A program made the translations under genes and the position numbers. A stretch of DNA of 64,000 bases, from assembly GCF_000383615.1 (NCBI RefSeq), contig NZ_KB911586.1:402061-466060 (forward strand), read 5' to 3'. Positions 1 through 9,221 of this stretch are shown piece by piece. Each line of letters opens with the position of its first letter. Position 1 is the stretch's first letter. Source of the DNA: Streptomyces canus 299MFChir4.1. GTDB taxonomy: Bacteria > Actinomycetota > Actinomycetes > Streptomycetales > Streptomycetaceae. The notes under the pieces were generated by a model that saw only the letters and a program-made list of their open reading frames with translations, ran no database searches and had not been told where the DNA came from.

Positions 1-5
1 TTCGG

Positions 6-947
6 TCACCGATCGGGTTCGGGATCCTTCAGCCAATTGATCAGTTCTGTCGAGAAGGCGACCGGATCCTCCTCGTGCGGGAAGTGCCCCAGGCCGTCGA
101 ACAGCCGCCAGCGGTACGGCGCTTCGACGTACTCCCCGGATCCGGCCGCACTGCGCGTCCGCATCACCGGGTCGAGGGAGCCGTGCAGATGAAGGGTCGG
201 CACACGCACGGGCCGCTTCATGCGCCGGTTGAACTGGATCCCGTCGGGACGGGCCATCGACCGCACCATCCAGCGGTACGGCTCGACCGAGCAGTGCGCC
301 GTCGAGGGGATGCACATCGCCGCGCGGTACGTCTCCACCGCCTCGTCGTCCGGCAGCCGCGGGCCGGACCAGTCCCGGATCAGCTCGGCGACCAGCGCGC
401 CGTCGTCCGCGGTCAGCTGCCGCTCGGGCAGCCACGGCCGCTGGAATCCCCAGATGTAGGAGCCGGCCCGCGTCTGCTTGACGTCCGAGAGCATCGCCGA
501 GCGCCAGCGCCGGGGATGCGGCATCGAGGCGACCGCGAGCCGTCGTACGAGCTTGGGACGCATCGCGGCCGCCGTCCACGCCAGATAGCCGCCCAGGTCA
601 TGGCCGACCAGCGCGGCGTCCGGCTCGCCGAGGGAGCGGATCACGCCGGTGACGTCGAGGGCGAGGTTGGCCGGGTCGTAGCCGCGCGGGGTGCGGTCGC
701 TGCCGCCGACGCCGCGAAGGTCCATGGCCACGGCCCGGAAGCCGGCATCCGCGAGCGCCTCCAGCTGGTGGCGCCAGGTCCACCAGAACTGGGGGAAGCC
801 GTGCAGGAACATCACGAGCGGTCCGTCGCCCAGTTCGGCGATGTGGAAGCGCGCGCCGTTGGCCGCCACGTCCCGGTGCGTCCAGGGACCGTCGGGCCGT
901 ACGAGAGAGGCGGGCTGCTGCGCCGAAGGGGCGGCGGGATCGGTCAT
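6..947 (-). CDS. alpha/beta hydrolase, epoxide hydrolase-like
   Basis: A 313-aa cytoplasmic alpha/beta-hydrolase. The oxyanion segment HGFPQFWWTWR lies near residue 50 and the nucleophile elbow reads GHDLGG near residue 115, so the nucleophile is Asp rather than Ser. The catalytic His is probably in GLGHFPHEE near residue 290. Asp at the elbow is typical of epoxide hydrolases and haloalkane dehalogenases, and the HGFPxxWxxWR segment favours epoxide hydrolase. The substrate cannot be told from sequence. The ATG overlaps the stop of the upstream membrane-protein gene, so the two are probably translated together. Confidence 0.85.
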   Translation of the reverse strand: MTDPAAPSAQQPASLVRPDGPWTHRDVAANGARFHIAELGDGPLVMFLHGFPQFWWTWRHQLEALADAGFRAVAMDLRGVGGSDRTPRGYDPANLALDVTGVIRSLGEPDAALVGHDLGGYLAWTAAAMRPKLVRRLAVASMPHPRRWRSAMLSDVKQTRAGSYIWGFQRPWLPERQLTADDGALVAELIRDWSGPRLPDDEAVETYRAAMCIPSTAHCSVEPYRWMVRSMARPDGIQFNRRMKRPVRVPTLHLHGSLDPVMRTRSAAGSGEYVEAPYRWRLFDGLGHFPHEEDPVAFSTELINWLKDPEPDR

Positions 948-1450
948 GACGACGAGCGTGCCACAGCCTCGATGGCCTTCGACTCCCGGACCCGCTCCTC
1001 CAGGGCCTTGTTGTCGTTGCCGGGACGCGGGTGCGGCTTGGCGTTCTGCAGCACGCCGGCCGTCTCCTTCATCGAGGCGGCGACCTTCTGCGGGCCCTTG
1101 CTCTTCTGCGCCTTCTTCGCGAAGACGACACCGATCAGCGCGAGGACGAGCGCGACCAGGACGTTGGCGGCGAAGGACAGCAGGAAGCAGACCGCGAGGT
1201 TCCAGTCGCTCCAGGTCCGGATGCCGTACGCCAGCGCGAAGTTGAGCATCGGCAGGGAGAACAGCAGGACCCCGCCGGCCACGCTGAACGCGCCGCCGCT
1301 CATCGCGCCCTTCTTGACGTCCTGCTTGAGCTGCGCCTTCGCCAGCGCGATCTCGTCGTGCACCAGGGCCGACATCTCGGTCGTCGCCGAGGCGAACAGC
1401 TGGCCGATGCTGCGTTCGGCGCCGACCGGGCTGCCGTCGGGTGCGCTCAT
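944..1450 (-). CDS. phage-holin-superfamily-III-like (DUF1469) membrane protein
   Basis: A 168-aa protein. An amphipathic N-terminal region (RSIGQLFASATTEMSALVHDEI) precedes two hydrophobic helices around residues 50-75 and 85-110, followed by a charged, basic tail. This is the layout of actinobacterial DUF1469 proteins, which are often annotated as phage holin family although they are chromosomal. ATG 1450 was chosen because it sits about 6 nt after a GGGAG ribosome site; an in-frame ATG further upstream overlaps that site. The stop overlaps the start of the hydrolase gene. The function is unknown, and nothing here suggests lysis. Confidence 0.75.
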   Translation of the reverse strand: MSAPDGSPVGAERSIGQLFASATTEMSALVHDEIALAKAQLKQDVKKGAMSGGAFSVAGGVLLFSLPMLNFALAYGIRTWSDWNLAVCFLLSFAANVLVALVLALIGVVFAKKAQKSKGPQKVAASMKETAGVLQNAKPHPRPGNDNKALEERVRESKAIEAVARSSS

Positions 1451-1526
1451 CGCGGTCTCCCTCTTCACTGACTCTGTATGGGTCGTGACTGTGTATGGGC
1501 CGTGTCTTTTGTACCGTCCCGTCAGA

Positions 1527-2945
1527 TCATGCCCGACGGTTGTCCTCCTCGCCTGCCCCGCCCGTCACTTCGGCAAGCCGCTCGGCCGTCTTGAGCTCGG
1601 CGATCCGGCGGTGCTCGGCCGCCTTGCGCTCGTAAATGGCCGCCATCCGCAGGTGGTACGCCGGGTCGTCCTCCTCGTACATGTCCGGGATGCCGTCCTG
1701 GTCGTCGTCGCGCTCCTCGGCCTCGTACAGCCTGCGGTACTTGGCGTTGCGCAGCTTCAGCAGCACCGTCGCGAGGGTGGCCGCGGTGAGCGAGCCGAGG
1801 AGTACGGCTGCCTTGACCTCGTCGGTCAGCGTCGCGTCGCCGTCGAAGGCGAGCTCCCCGATGAGCAGCGACACGGTGAAGCCGATGCCGGCCAGGGTCG
1901 CCACGGCGAACACGTCGGCCCACTGGAGGTCGTCGCTGAGCGAGGCCCGGGTGAAGCGGGCCGTCAGCCAGGTCCCGCCGAAGATGCCGAGCACCTTGCC
2001 GAGGACCAGCCCGAGGACCACGCCGAGCGTCTCCGGCTGGGTGAACACATCGCCGAGCGCGCCGCCGGAGACGGAGACGCCCGCGCTGAAGAGGGCGAAG
2101 AGCGGGACCGCCAGGCCGGCCGAGAGCGGCCGTACAAGGTGCTCGATGTGCTCGCCCGGGGAGAGCTTCTCGTCCTCCTGCCTGGTGCAGCGCAGCATGA
2201 GACCCATCGCGACGCCCGCGATCGTGGCGTGGATGCCGCTGTTGTACATCAGCGCCCAGATCACCAGCGCGAGCGGGATGTACACGTACCACCCGCGCAC
2301 GCCCTTGCGCAGGAGCGCCCAGAAGACCGCGAGGCCCACGGCGGCGCCGCCGAGTGCCACGAAATCGATGTCGGCGGTGAAGAAGACCGCGATGATCAGG
2401 ATCGCGAAGAGGTCGTCGACGACGGCGAGGGTGAGCAGGAAGGCGCGCAGCGCGCTCGGCAGCCAGGTGCCGATGACGGCGAGTACGGCGAGCGCGAAGG
2501 CGATGTCGGTGGCGGTGGGCACGGCCCAGCCGGACAGGGAGCCGCCGCCGGTGAGGTTGGTGAGCGTGTAGACGAGTGCCGGTACGGCCATGCCGCACAG
2601 GGCCGCGGCCACGGGCAGCGCGGCCGCCCTGGGGTCCTTCAGGTCACCGGCGACGAGCTCGCGCTTGAGCTCGATGCCGGCCACGAAGAAGAAGATCGCG
2701 AGGAGTCCGTCGGCGGCCCAGTGTTCGATCGACAGGTCGAGCCCGAGGGCTGCGGGGCCCAGGTGGTAATGGCTGACGCTCTCGTAACTGTCGTGCAGGG
2801 CGGGAACGTTCGCCCAGACCAGCGCGGCGACCGCGGCGAAGAGCAGCAGGACACCGCCGACCGTCTCGGTGCGCAGCGCGTCCGCGACGAAGGTCCGCTC
2901 GGTAAGGGAGAGACGTCCGAGGACCTTGCGAGTGGACGCGGGCAT
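1527..2945 (-). CDS. nhaA: Na+/H+ antiporter NhaA
   Basis: A 472-aa multi-pass membrane antiporter that exchanges sodium for protons in pH and salt homeostasis. The ion-binding motif VVDDL (the two essential aspartates) and the conserved segment GWAVPTATDIAFALAV are both visible. The protein is about 80 residues longer than E. coli NhaA. The extra C-terminal part is hydrophilic, contains an acidic D-x-D-x-D-G-type stretch (DDDQDGIPD) and ends in a charged helix. The gene lies downstream of acs on the same strand but is separated from it by a strong terminator hairpin, so it is probably transcribed on its own. Confidence 0.93.
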   Translation of the reverse strand: MPASTRKVLGRLSLTERTFVADALRTETVGGVLLLFAAVAALVWANVPALHDSYESVSHYHLGPAALGLDLSIEHWAADGLLAIFFFVAGIELKRELVAGDLKDPRAAALPVAAALCGMAVPALVYTLTNLTGGGSLSGWAVPTATDIAFALAVLAVIGTWLPSALRAFLLTLAVVDDLFAILIIAVFFTADIDFVALGGAAVGLAVFWALLRKGVRGWYVYIPLALVIWALMYNSGIHATIAGVAMGLMLRCTRQEDEKLSPGEHIEHLVRPLSAGLAVPLFALFSAGVSVSGGALGDVFTQPETLGVVLGLVLGKVLGIFGGTWLTARFTRASLSDDLQWADVFAVATLAGIGFTVSLLIGELAFDGDATLTDEVKAAVLLGSLTAATLATVLLKLRNAKYRRLYEAEERDDDQDGIPDMYEEDDPAYHLRMAAIYERKAAEHRRIAELKTAERLAEVTGGAGEEDNRRA

Positions 2946-3044
2946 CAGGGGGACCTCCGGTCGGTGGGCAGGACGGGGCTACTCGCCGACCAGACTTCCC
3001 GGCACACCTTGAGGGTCACGCTGTTTTGTTTAGTTTACCTAAAA

Positions 3045-3078
3045 GGGGCGCCGGGCGCGCTCTCGCGCCCGGCGCCCC
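3045..3078 (-). terminator. intrinsic terminator after acs
   Basis: A perfect 15-bp inverted repeat with a 4-base loop is followed on the minus strand by TTTT, 19 bp past the acs stop codon. It should end acs transcription before nhaA. Confidence 0.8.
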
Positions 3079-3096
3079 CCTTGTTCAAGAAGCCGC

Positions 3097-5055
3097 TCAG
3101 TCCTCGCTGGGCGCGGCCGGCAGCTTGGCCTGGATGAGGTCCATGACCGTGGAGTCCGTCAGCGTGGTGACGTCACCGAGCTGGCGGTTCTCGGCCACGT
3201 CCCGCAGCAGACGGCGCATGATCTTGCCGGAACGGGTCTTGGGCAGCTCGGCCACCGGCAGGACCCGCTGCGGCTTGGCGATCGGACCGAGGGTGGCGCC
3301 GACGTGGTTGCGCAGGCCGGCGACGAGGCCCTCGTCCTCGGCGTTCGCCGTGCCGCGCAGGATCACGAAGGCGACGATGGCCTGCCCGGTCGTCTCGTCC
3401 GCGGCACCGACGACGGCGGCCTCGGCGACCGAGGGGTGGGAGACGAGCGCGGACTCCACCTCGGTGGTGGAGATGTTGTGGCCGGAGACCAGCATGACGT
3501 CGTCGACGCGGCCCAGCAGCCAGATGTCGCCGTCGTCGTCCTTCTTGGCGCCGTCACCGGCGAAGTACCGGCCCTCGAAGCGCGACCAGTACGTGTCGAG
3601 GAAGCGCTGGTCGTCGCCCCAGATGGTGCGCAGCATCGACGGCCACGGCTCGGTGAGGACGAGGTAGCCGCCTCCGCCGTTCGGGACCTCGTTCGCCTCG
3701 TCGTCGACGACGGTGGCCGAGATACCGGGCAGCGGTGTCTGCGCGGAACCGGGCTTGGTCGCGGTCACCCCCGGCAGCGGGGAGATCATCATCGCGCCGG
3801 TCTCGGTCTGCCACCAGGTGTCCACGATCGGGGTCCGGTCGGCGCCGATGTGCTTGCGGTACCAGATCCACGCCTCGGGGTTGATCGGCTCACCGACCGA
3901 GCCGAGCACGCGCAGGCTGGACAGGTCGAACTTCGCGGGGATGTCGTCGCCCCACTTCATGAACGTACGGATCGCGGTCGGCGCCGTGTACAGGATCGTC
4001 ACCCCGTACTTCTGGACGATCTCCCAGAAACGGCCCTGGTGCGGGGTGTCCGGCGTGCCCTCGTACATGACCTGGGTGGCGCCGTTGGCGAGCGGGCCGT
4101 AGACGATGTACGAGTGCCCGGTCACCCAGCCGACGTCGGCCGTGCACCAGTAGACGTCGGTCTCCGGCTTGAGGTCGAAGACGGCGTGGTGGGTGTACGC
4201 GGTCTGGGTGAGGTAGCCGCCGGAGGTGTGCAGGATGCCCTTGGGCTTACCCGTCGTGCCGGACGTGTAGAGGATGAACAGCGGCTGCTCGGCGTTGAAC
4301 GCCTCCGGGGCGTGCTCGGCGGACTGCCGCTCGACGATCTCGTGCCACCACACGTCCTTGCTGTCGTCCCAGGCGACCTCCTGGCCGGTACGGCGGACGA
4401 CCAGCACGTGCTCGACATTGCCGGCCTTGCCGACCGCCTCGTCGACGGCCGGCTTGAGCGCGGACGGCTTGCCGCGCCGGTAGCCGCCGTCGGAGGTGAT
4501 GACGACCTTGGCGTCGGCGTCCTGGATGCGGGTGGCGAGGGCGTCCGCGGAGAAGCCGCCGAAGACCACGGAGTGGGCCGCGCCGATGCGCGCGCAGGCG
4601 AGCATCGCTACGGCCGTCTCGGGGATCATCGGCATGTAGACGGCGACCCGGTCGCCCTTGCGGACCCCCAGTTCCAGCAGGGCGTTCGCGGCCTTGGAGA
4701 CCTCGTCCTTGAGCTCGGCGTAGGTGATCGCGCGGCTGTCGCCCGGCTCGCCCTCGAAGTGGATGGCGACCCGGTCGCCGTGCCCCGCCTCCACATGCCG
4801 GTCGACGCAGTTGTACGCCACATTGAGCTCGCCGTCCTGGAACCACTTGGCGAACGGCGGGTTCGACCAGTCCAGTGTCTCGGTCGGCTCCTTGGCCCAG
4901 CTCAGCCGGCGGGCCTGCGCGGCCCAGAACCCCAGCCGGTCAGCCTTGGCCTGCTCATACGCCTCCGCCGTGACGTTGGCGTTGGCGGCCAGGTCGGCGG
5001 GGGGTGCGAACCTGCGCTCTTCCTTGAGCAGGTTGGCCAGGCTTTCGTTGCTCAC
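3097..5055 (-). CDS. acs: acetyl-CoA synthetase (AMP-forming)
   Basis: Activates acetate to acetyl-CoA through acetyl-AMP. With GTG 5055 as start the protein is 652 aa, the usual Acs length; an in-frame start further up (5097) lacks a comparable ribosome site. The adenylate-forming P-loop [11 protein letters not shown], the WWQTETG core motif and the C-terminal motif [11 protein letters not shown] are all present. The Lys in the last motif is the residue controlled by acetylation in the family. The gene is flanked by an ECF sigma factor gene (divergent) and nhaA. Confidence 0.96.
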   Translation of the reverse strand: MSNESLANLLKEERRFAPPADLAANANVTAEAYEQAKADRLGFWAAQARRLSWAKEPTETLDWSNPPFAKWFQDGELNVAYNCVDRHVEAGHGDRVAIHFEGEPGDSRAITYAELKDEVSKAANALLELGVRKGDRVAVYMPMIPETAVAMLACARIGAAHSVVFGGFSADALATRIQDADAKVVITSDGGYRRGKPSALKPAVDEAVGKAGNVEHVLVVRRTGQEVAWDDSKDVWWHEIVERQSAEHAPEAFNAEQPLFILYTSGTTGKPKGILHTSGGYLTQTAYTHHAVFDLKPETDVYWCTADVGWVTGHSYIVYGPLANGATQVMYEGTPDTPHQGRFWEIVQKYGVTILYTAPTAIRTFMKWGDDIPAKFDLSSLRVLGSVGEPINPEAWIWYRKHIGADRTPIVDTWWQTETGAMMISPLPGVTATKPGSAQTPLPGISATVVDDEANEVPNGGGGYLVLTEPWPSMLRTIWGDDQRFLDTYWSRFEGRYFAGDGAKKDDDGDIWLLGRVDDVMLVSGHNISTTEVESALVSHPSVAEAAVVGAADETTGQAIVAFVILRGTANAEDEGLVAGLRNHVGATLGPIAKPQRVLPVAELPKTRSGKIMRRLLRDVAENRQLGDVTTLTDSTVMDLIQAKLPAAPSED

Positions 5056-5285
5056 GGCATCTGCCTTTCCCAGGGTGTCCGTTGTGTCCCGGGCCACAGC
5101 TCATCAGACCGGGGGTGCGATGACAAGGGTCGACCGGAAATTGGTTTAGACCTGTGGACCCGTCGAGTCCGGCGGCCGTGGTCATCCGTACCCACGTACA
5201 CCGACCAGGCGGAGTTCAGCGCCTGTAACGCCTTTCACACTCCCGCCCAAGTACGGGTGAAGCGCCATCGACGAAGGGAGCTTGC

Positions 5286-5891
5286 GTGGACGGCATACGG
5301 GGCGGGCCGCGGGCTGCGGCTCGCGACCCACGGCTCTTCGAGGAGTTCTACCGGTGCCATGTGGACGCGATGACGTCCTTCGTGGCCCGGCGTGTCGCGG
5401 ACCCGCACACCGTGGCCGATCTGACCGCGGAGATCTTCCTGGCGGTCCTGGACTCGGCCCACACCTACCGCCCGTCCCGGGGCAATGAACGGGCCTGGCT
5501 GTACGGCATCGCCCGCAACGTCGTCGCGGGGGAGCGCCGTCGGGTCGCCCGCGAGACCGACCGCGACCGGCGCATCTCGGGCCGGCGGCTGCTGGAGCCC
5601 GACGACATCGCCCGCCTGGAGGACAAGCTCGACGCGCAGAGCCCGGGCCGCCGCGCCCTGGCCGCCATGGAACGGCTCCCCGCGGGGGAGAGAGCCGTCC
5701 TGGAACTGGTCGCCGTCGACGAACTGACGGTCGCCGAGGCGGCGACGGCGTTGGGGATCAGCCGGGTGGCGGCGCGTGTACGGCTGCACAGAGCGCGCAA
5801 GTCCCTGCGGGAGCAGGCGGAATCACAGGGTGGGGAGCCGTACGGCGGCTTCCTGTCGTACGTCACGGAAGGAACCGGGGGAGCGACATGA
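5286..5891 (+). CDS. ECF-type RNA polymerase sigma factor
   Basis: A 201-aa sigma-70 family group 4 factor. Region 2 spans residues 18-90 (FEEFYRCHVDAMTSFVARRV ... WLYGIARNVV) and region 4 spans about 125-180, with a helix-turn-helix in LTVAEAATALGISRVAARVRLHRAR. The GTG at 5286 follows a GAAGGGAG ribosome site. The stop overlaps the start of the next gene by ATGA, so sigma factor and partner are coupled, as is usual for a sigma factor with its cognate membrane regulator. Confidence 0.92.
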   Translation: MDGIRGGPRAAARDPRLFEEFYRCHVDAMTSFVARRVADPHTVADLTAEIFLAVLDSAHTYRPSRGNERAWLYGIARNVVAGERRRVARETDRDRRISGRRLLEPDDIARLEDKLDAQSPGRRALAAMERLPAGERAVLELVAVDELTVAEAATALGISRVAARVRLHRARKSLREQAESQGGEPYGGFLSYVTEGTGGAT

Positions 5892-6460
5892 CGACGAGGA
5901 CGACGTTCGAGGACCGGCTGCTGGTGGAGTTGCAGGGCGAGATCGAGCGGCGGGAGTCCGGGCCGGTGCCCGCCGCGCGGCGCGCTCTGCTCACCGGCCG
6001 CCGACTCGCCCTGGCCGCGGGGCTCTGCGCGGCGGCCGGGCTCGCGGTGGTGCTGTCGCCGGGGACGCCGGCCCAGTCTCCGGCGTACGCCGTGGAGCGC
6101 CACGACGACGGCACCGTCACCCTCACGGTCAAGGATCAGGACATCGGCGTGGAGGAGCAGCGCGAACTCGCGCGGAAGCTGAGCCGGAACGGCATCGAGA
6201 TGGACGTGCAGATCCTTCGGCCCGGCTATGTCTGCAAGGGTGATCCAGTGCTCTGGGGAGTGAACGAGCGGGGCGAGCGCGTGCCGCTGTTCGCCCTCCA
6301 GTGGAGCCGGAAGATCACCCTGCACCGCGGCAATGTGCTGGTCTTCTTGAACCTCAACGACAGGACAGAGCCGTACCGGGTCTACGTCTACCCGACCGAG
6401 GCGGACGTCGAGCCCTGTGTCCCCGTGAAGCCGACGCCGAACCGGTCTCAACGTGCCTAG
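5888..6460 (+). CDS. single-pass membrane protein, probable partner of the ECF sigma factor
   Basis: A 190-aa protein with about 35 cytoplasmic residues, one hydrophobic helix (about residues 38-60) and an extracytoplasmic domain containing two Cys (in YVCKG and EPCVP) that could form a disulfide. Translational coupling to the sigma gene suggests an anti-sigma or sensor role. No HxxxCxxC zinc anti-sigma motif is visible, so that role is inferred from context only. Confidence 0.75.
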   Translation: MTTRTTFEDRLLVELQGEIERRESGPVPAARRALLTGRRLALAAGLCAAAGLAVVLSPGTPAQSPAYAVERHDDGTVTLTVKDQDIGVEEQRELARKLSRNGIEMDVQILRPGYVCKGDPVLWGVNERGERVPLFALQWSRKITLHRGNVLVFLNLNDRTEPYRVYVYPTEADVEPCVPVKPTPNRSQRA

Positions 6461-6466
6461 TGCCCC

Positions 6467-6511
6467 TCCGGCGGTGTGCGGCCTCTCCAGAAGGGGCCGC
6501 ACACCGCCGGA
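6467..6511. terminator. bidirectional terminator between convergent genes
   Basis: A 17-bp inverted repeat (TCCGGCGGTGTGCGGCC and its complement) with an 11-base loop fills the 52-bp gap between the convergent sigma-factor operon and the SulP gene. Confidence 0.8.
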
Positions 6512-6512
6512 C

Positions 6513-8924
6513 TCACGCCGGCAGGTCCGCCGCCGCCTCCACATGGCCGAACAGCCCGTCCCCGTCCGTCTCGGTGAGCAGGTACGCCTGGGCCTCGCCC
6601 ACGTGGAAGTACATCCCGTGCAGCTCCAGCTCCCCCTCCCGCAGAGCGCGGGCGACCGAGTCATGGGCGCTCAGATGCTCCAACTGCTGGACCACGTTGG
6701 TCAGACAGAGCTGCTCGACCGCGTCGGCGGGCGCCCGCCCGGCAAGCCTGGCCGAGGGCCCGCTGCCGTCGGCCATCCGCTCCAGGCTGGGCAGTCCGTG
6801 CCGCAGCCACCGCTTCAGCGGGGTCCGGGTGCCGCCCGGCTCGGAGTCGAGCAGCGCCTGCATGGCCCCGCAGCCGGAGTGTCCGCACACCGTGATGGAG
6901 CGCACCTTCAGCACGTCCACCGCGTACTCGATCGCGGCCGCCACCGAGTCGTCCCCGCTCTCCTCACCGGGCAGGGGGACGAGGTTGCCCACGTTGCGCA
7001 CCACGAACAGGTCGCCCGGACCACTGGAGGTGATCATCGAGGTGACCAGCCGTGAGTCGGCGCAGGTGAGGAAGAGCTGGTCCGGCTGCTGGCCCTCGCG
7101 CGCCAACCGGGCCAGCTCACCGCGCACGATCGGCGCGGTGTTGCGCTGGAACGCGCTGATGCCACGCGCCAGTTCCTGTCCGCTCGACTCGCGGGGCGCG
7201 CCCGGAGGCTGGGTGGCACAGGGCTCGCCGGACGCACCGGGCTGTCCGGCGGTCTGCGCGGTGTACGGGCGCTCGCACTGGTGGTTGCGCCAGGCCGTCC
7301 AGGGGCGGCAGCGGCAGTGGGCGGATTCGGACGGCTCGGCGATGCGCGTCCCCGGTCTGCGCCCGGTCAGCTCGACGGAACCGCCCTGCGCGGTGTGCGT
7401 CTTCTGCCAGTCCTGCAGCGCTTCGAAGGCCGCGTGGTCCATGAACGACCCGTCCAGCTCCACGACGGCGTCCGCCCCCTGGGGGACGAGATGCAGGGCC
7501 CGGCTCAGCCGGGGGACCGCGAGGAACGTCAACTGCCCGCGTACGTGGACGTGATGGACTCCTTCCCTCTCGCAGTGGGTGATCCGGGTGCGGGTGAGGC
7601 GGTGCAGGGAGACGGCGACGGCGACGGCGATCCCCAGCGTCACGCCCTCCAGGACGCCGAACACGACCACGCCGAGGGTGGTGACGGCGTAGACCAGGAC
7701 CTCTCGGTGGCGGGTCACCGTGCGGATGTGGTGCAGGGACACCATCTGGATGCCGACGGCCATCACCAGGGCGGCGAGCGAGGCGAGCGGGATGAACTCG
7801 AGGACCGGGACCATCAGCAGCGCGGCGATCACTACGAGAACGCCGTGCAGCATCGTGGAGTTCCGGCTGACGGCACCCGCCTGGACGTTGGCCGAACTGC
7901 GCACCGCCACACCGGCGACGGGCAGTCCGCCCAGGGCGCCGGAGACGATGTTGGCGGCTCCCTGTCCGAGCAGCTCGCGGTCGAGGTCGGAGCGGCCGAC
8001 CCGGGTACGGCGACCGGGATCCGGGCTCGCGGCGATCAGGTCGGGGCGCCCCGACGCCAGTTTGTCGACGGCCACCGCACCCAGCAGCGACTGCACGCTG
8101 CACACCAGCGTGGTGGTGAGCACGGCGGCGGTGAGGCCCAGCAGGGGTCCCTCGGGCAGTCCGGCCAGGGCATGGCTGCTCCAGGACGGCAGGTCGACCT
8201 TCGGCACGGCCAGCCCGGTGAGGGAGGCGGCGGTGGTGGCTCCGGCGACGGCCACGAGCGCGGCCGGGATCCGGCGCAGGAGATGGCCCGCCCGGCCCGG
8301 AATGCGCGGCCAGATGAAGAGCAGCGCCAGGGTCAGCGCGCTCACCGAGACCGCGGCGGGCTGCACGTGCGCCAACTGGGCGGGCAGGGCGCGGAGGTTG
8401 TCGAGGACGGCGCTGTGCGGAGTGCCGCCGAGGACGATGTGCAACTGGGCGACGGCGATGGTGACACCGATGCCGGCGAGCATGCCGTGCACGATCGCGG
8501 GGCTGACGGCGAGCGCGGTGCGGGCCACTCGCAGGCAGCCGAAGCCGAGTTGGACCACTCCGGCGAGGACGGTGATGGCGCAGGTCGTCCGCCAGCCGTA
8601 GCGGTGGATCAGGTCGGCGGTGACCACGGTGAGTCCGGCGGCGGGACCGCTGACCTGGAGCGGGCAGCCGCCCAGCCGGCCGGCGACGATCCCTCCGACG
8701 GCGGCGGCCACGAGACCGGCCTGGAGGGGGGCGCCGGTGGCGAGGGCGATGCCCAGGGACAGGGGCAGGGCGATCAGGAAGACCGCGATCGAGGCCGACA
8801 CGTCGGCGCCCGCGACACGGAAGCGGCGGGGCGGGGTCGGTGGGGGGCTGTGGGAAGGGTGGATGCGCCTCGTGTGGTGCGAGTCGCTCGGGTCGGTGGC
8901 TCGGGTGGGAACACAGGCTGACAT
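6513..8924 (-). CDS. SulP-family anion transporter fused to beta-carbonic anhydrase
   Basis: An 803-aa two-domain protein. Residues about 35-440 form a SulP transporter core with 10-12 hydrophobic segments, followed by a STAS-like stretch (VHHVHVRGQLTFLAVPRL ... VVELDGSFMDHAAFEAL, about 450-520). Residues about 580-800 are a beta-class carbonic anhydrase with zinc ligands in CADSR and HSGCG. The fusion suggests bicarbonate transport coupled to CO2/bicarbonate interconversion; similar fusions occur in mycobacteria. The start follows a GGAGGAGACGGG ribosome site. The ion specificity is inferred, not shown. Confidence 0.9.
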   Translation of the reverse strand: MSACVPTRATDPSDSHHTRRIHPSHSPPPTPPRRFRVAGADVSASIAVFLIALPLSLGIALATGAPLQAGLVAAAVGGIVAGRLGGCPLQVSGPAAGLTVVTADLIHRYGWRTTCAITVLAGVVQLGFGCLRVARTALAVSPAIVHGMLAGIGVTIAVAQLHIVLGGTPHSAVLDNLRALPAQLAHVQPAAVSVSALTLALLFIWPRIPGRAGHLLRRIPAALVAVAGATTAASLTGLAVPKVDLPSWSSHALAGLPEGPLLGLTAAVLTTTLVCSVQSLLGAVAVDKLASGRPDLIAASPDPGRRTRVGRSDLDRELLGQGAANIVSGALGGLPVAGVAVRSSANVQAGAVSRNSTMLHGVLVVIAALLMVPVLEFIPLASLAALVMAVGIQMVSLHHIRTVTRHREVLVYAVTTLGVVVFGVLEGVTLGIAVAVAVSLHRLTRTRITHCEREGVHHVHVRGQLTFLAVPRLSRALHLVPQGADAVVELDGSFMDHAAFEALQDWQKTHTAQGGSVELTGRRPGTRIAEPSESAHCRCRPWTAWRNHQCERPYTAQTAGQPGASGEPCATQPPGAPRESSGQELARGISAFQRNTAPIVRGELARLAREGQQPDQLFLTCADSRLVTSMITSSGPGDLFVVRNVGNLVPLPGEESGDDSVAAAIEYAVDVLKVRSITVCGHSGCGAMQALLDSEPGGTRTPLKRWLRHGLPSLERMADGSGPSARLAGRAPADAVEQLCLTNVVQQLEHLSAHDSVARALREGELELHGMYFHVGEAQAYLLTETDGDGLFGHVEAAADLPA

Positions 8925-9221
8925 TTTTCCCGTCTCCTCCGGGGCGGCGCGGTCGCGGGACAGGTGGTCCCCCGTCGATGGCGGGGGTCGGGTCGCGGCC
9001 GTGGGTCACGGCGTGCAGCGGCGGGATGAATCAACGCTCGGTAAATGGATCGTAATGCAGAGTAAAGCGCAGGCATAGACTTTCCGGGCAAATAGGTGAA
9101 TAGCTCACCTGAATGGGTGAAGTGGCAATTTCATCGGCTTGTCGTACTAATTCCTTCTCGGGCTCATGCGAACTTGGCGGCGCTGTCGTTGCCCCGAGAG
9201 AAGGAAGAAGGTGGGCGGAAC
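8925..9221. other. divergent intergenic region with a small palindrome
   Basis: A promoter-bearing gap between the divergent SulP and lipoprotein genes. It holds AGGTGA-N5-TCACCT at 9094-9110, a possible operator or small hairpin. No other gene is evident. Confidence 0.4.

Noticed and set aside
75..3137. 1020-aa plus-strand open frame
   Set aside because: Antisense shadow of the hydrolase, DUF1469 and nhaA genes; composition (Arg/Gly/His-rich) is typical of high-GC shadow frames and there is no ribosome site or motif.
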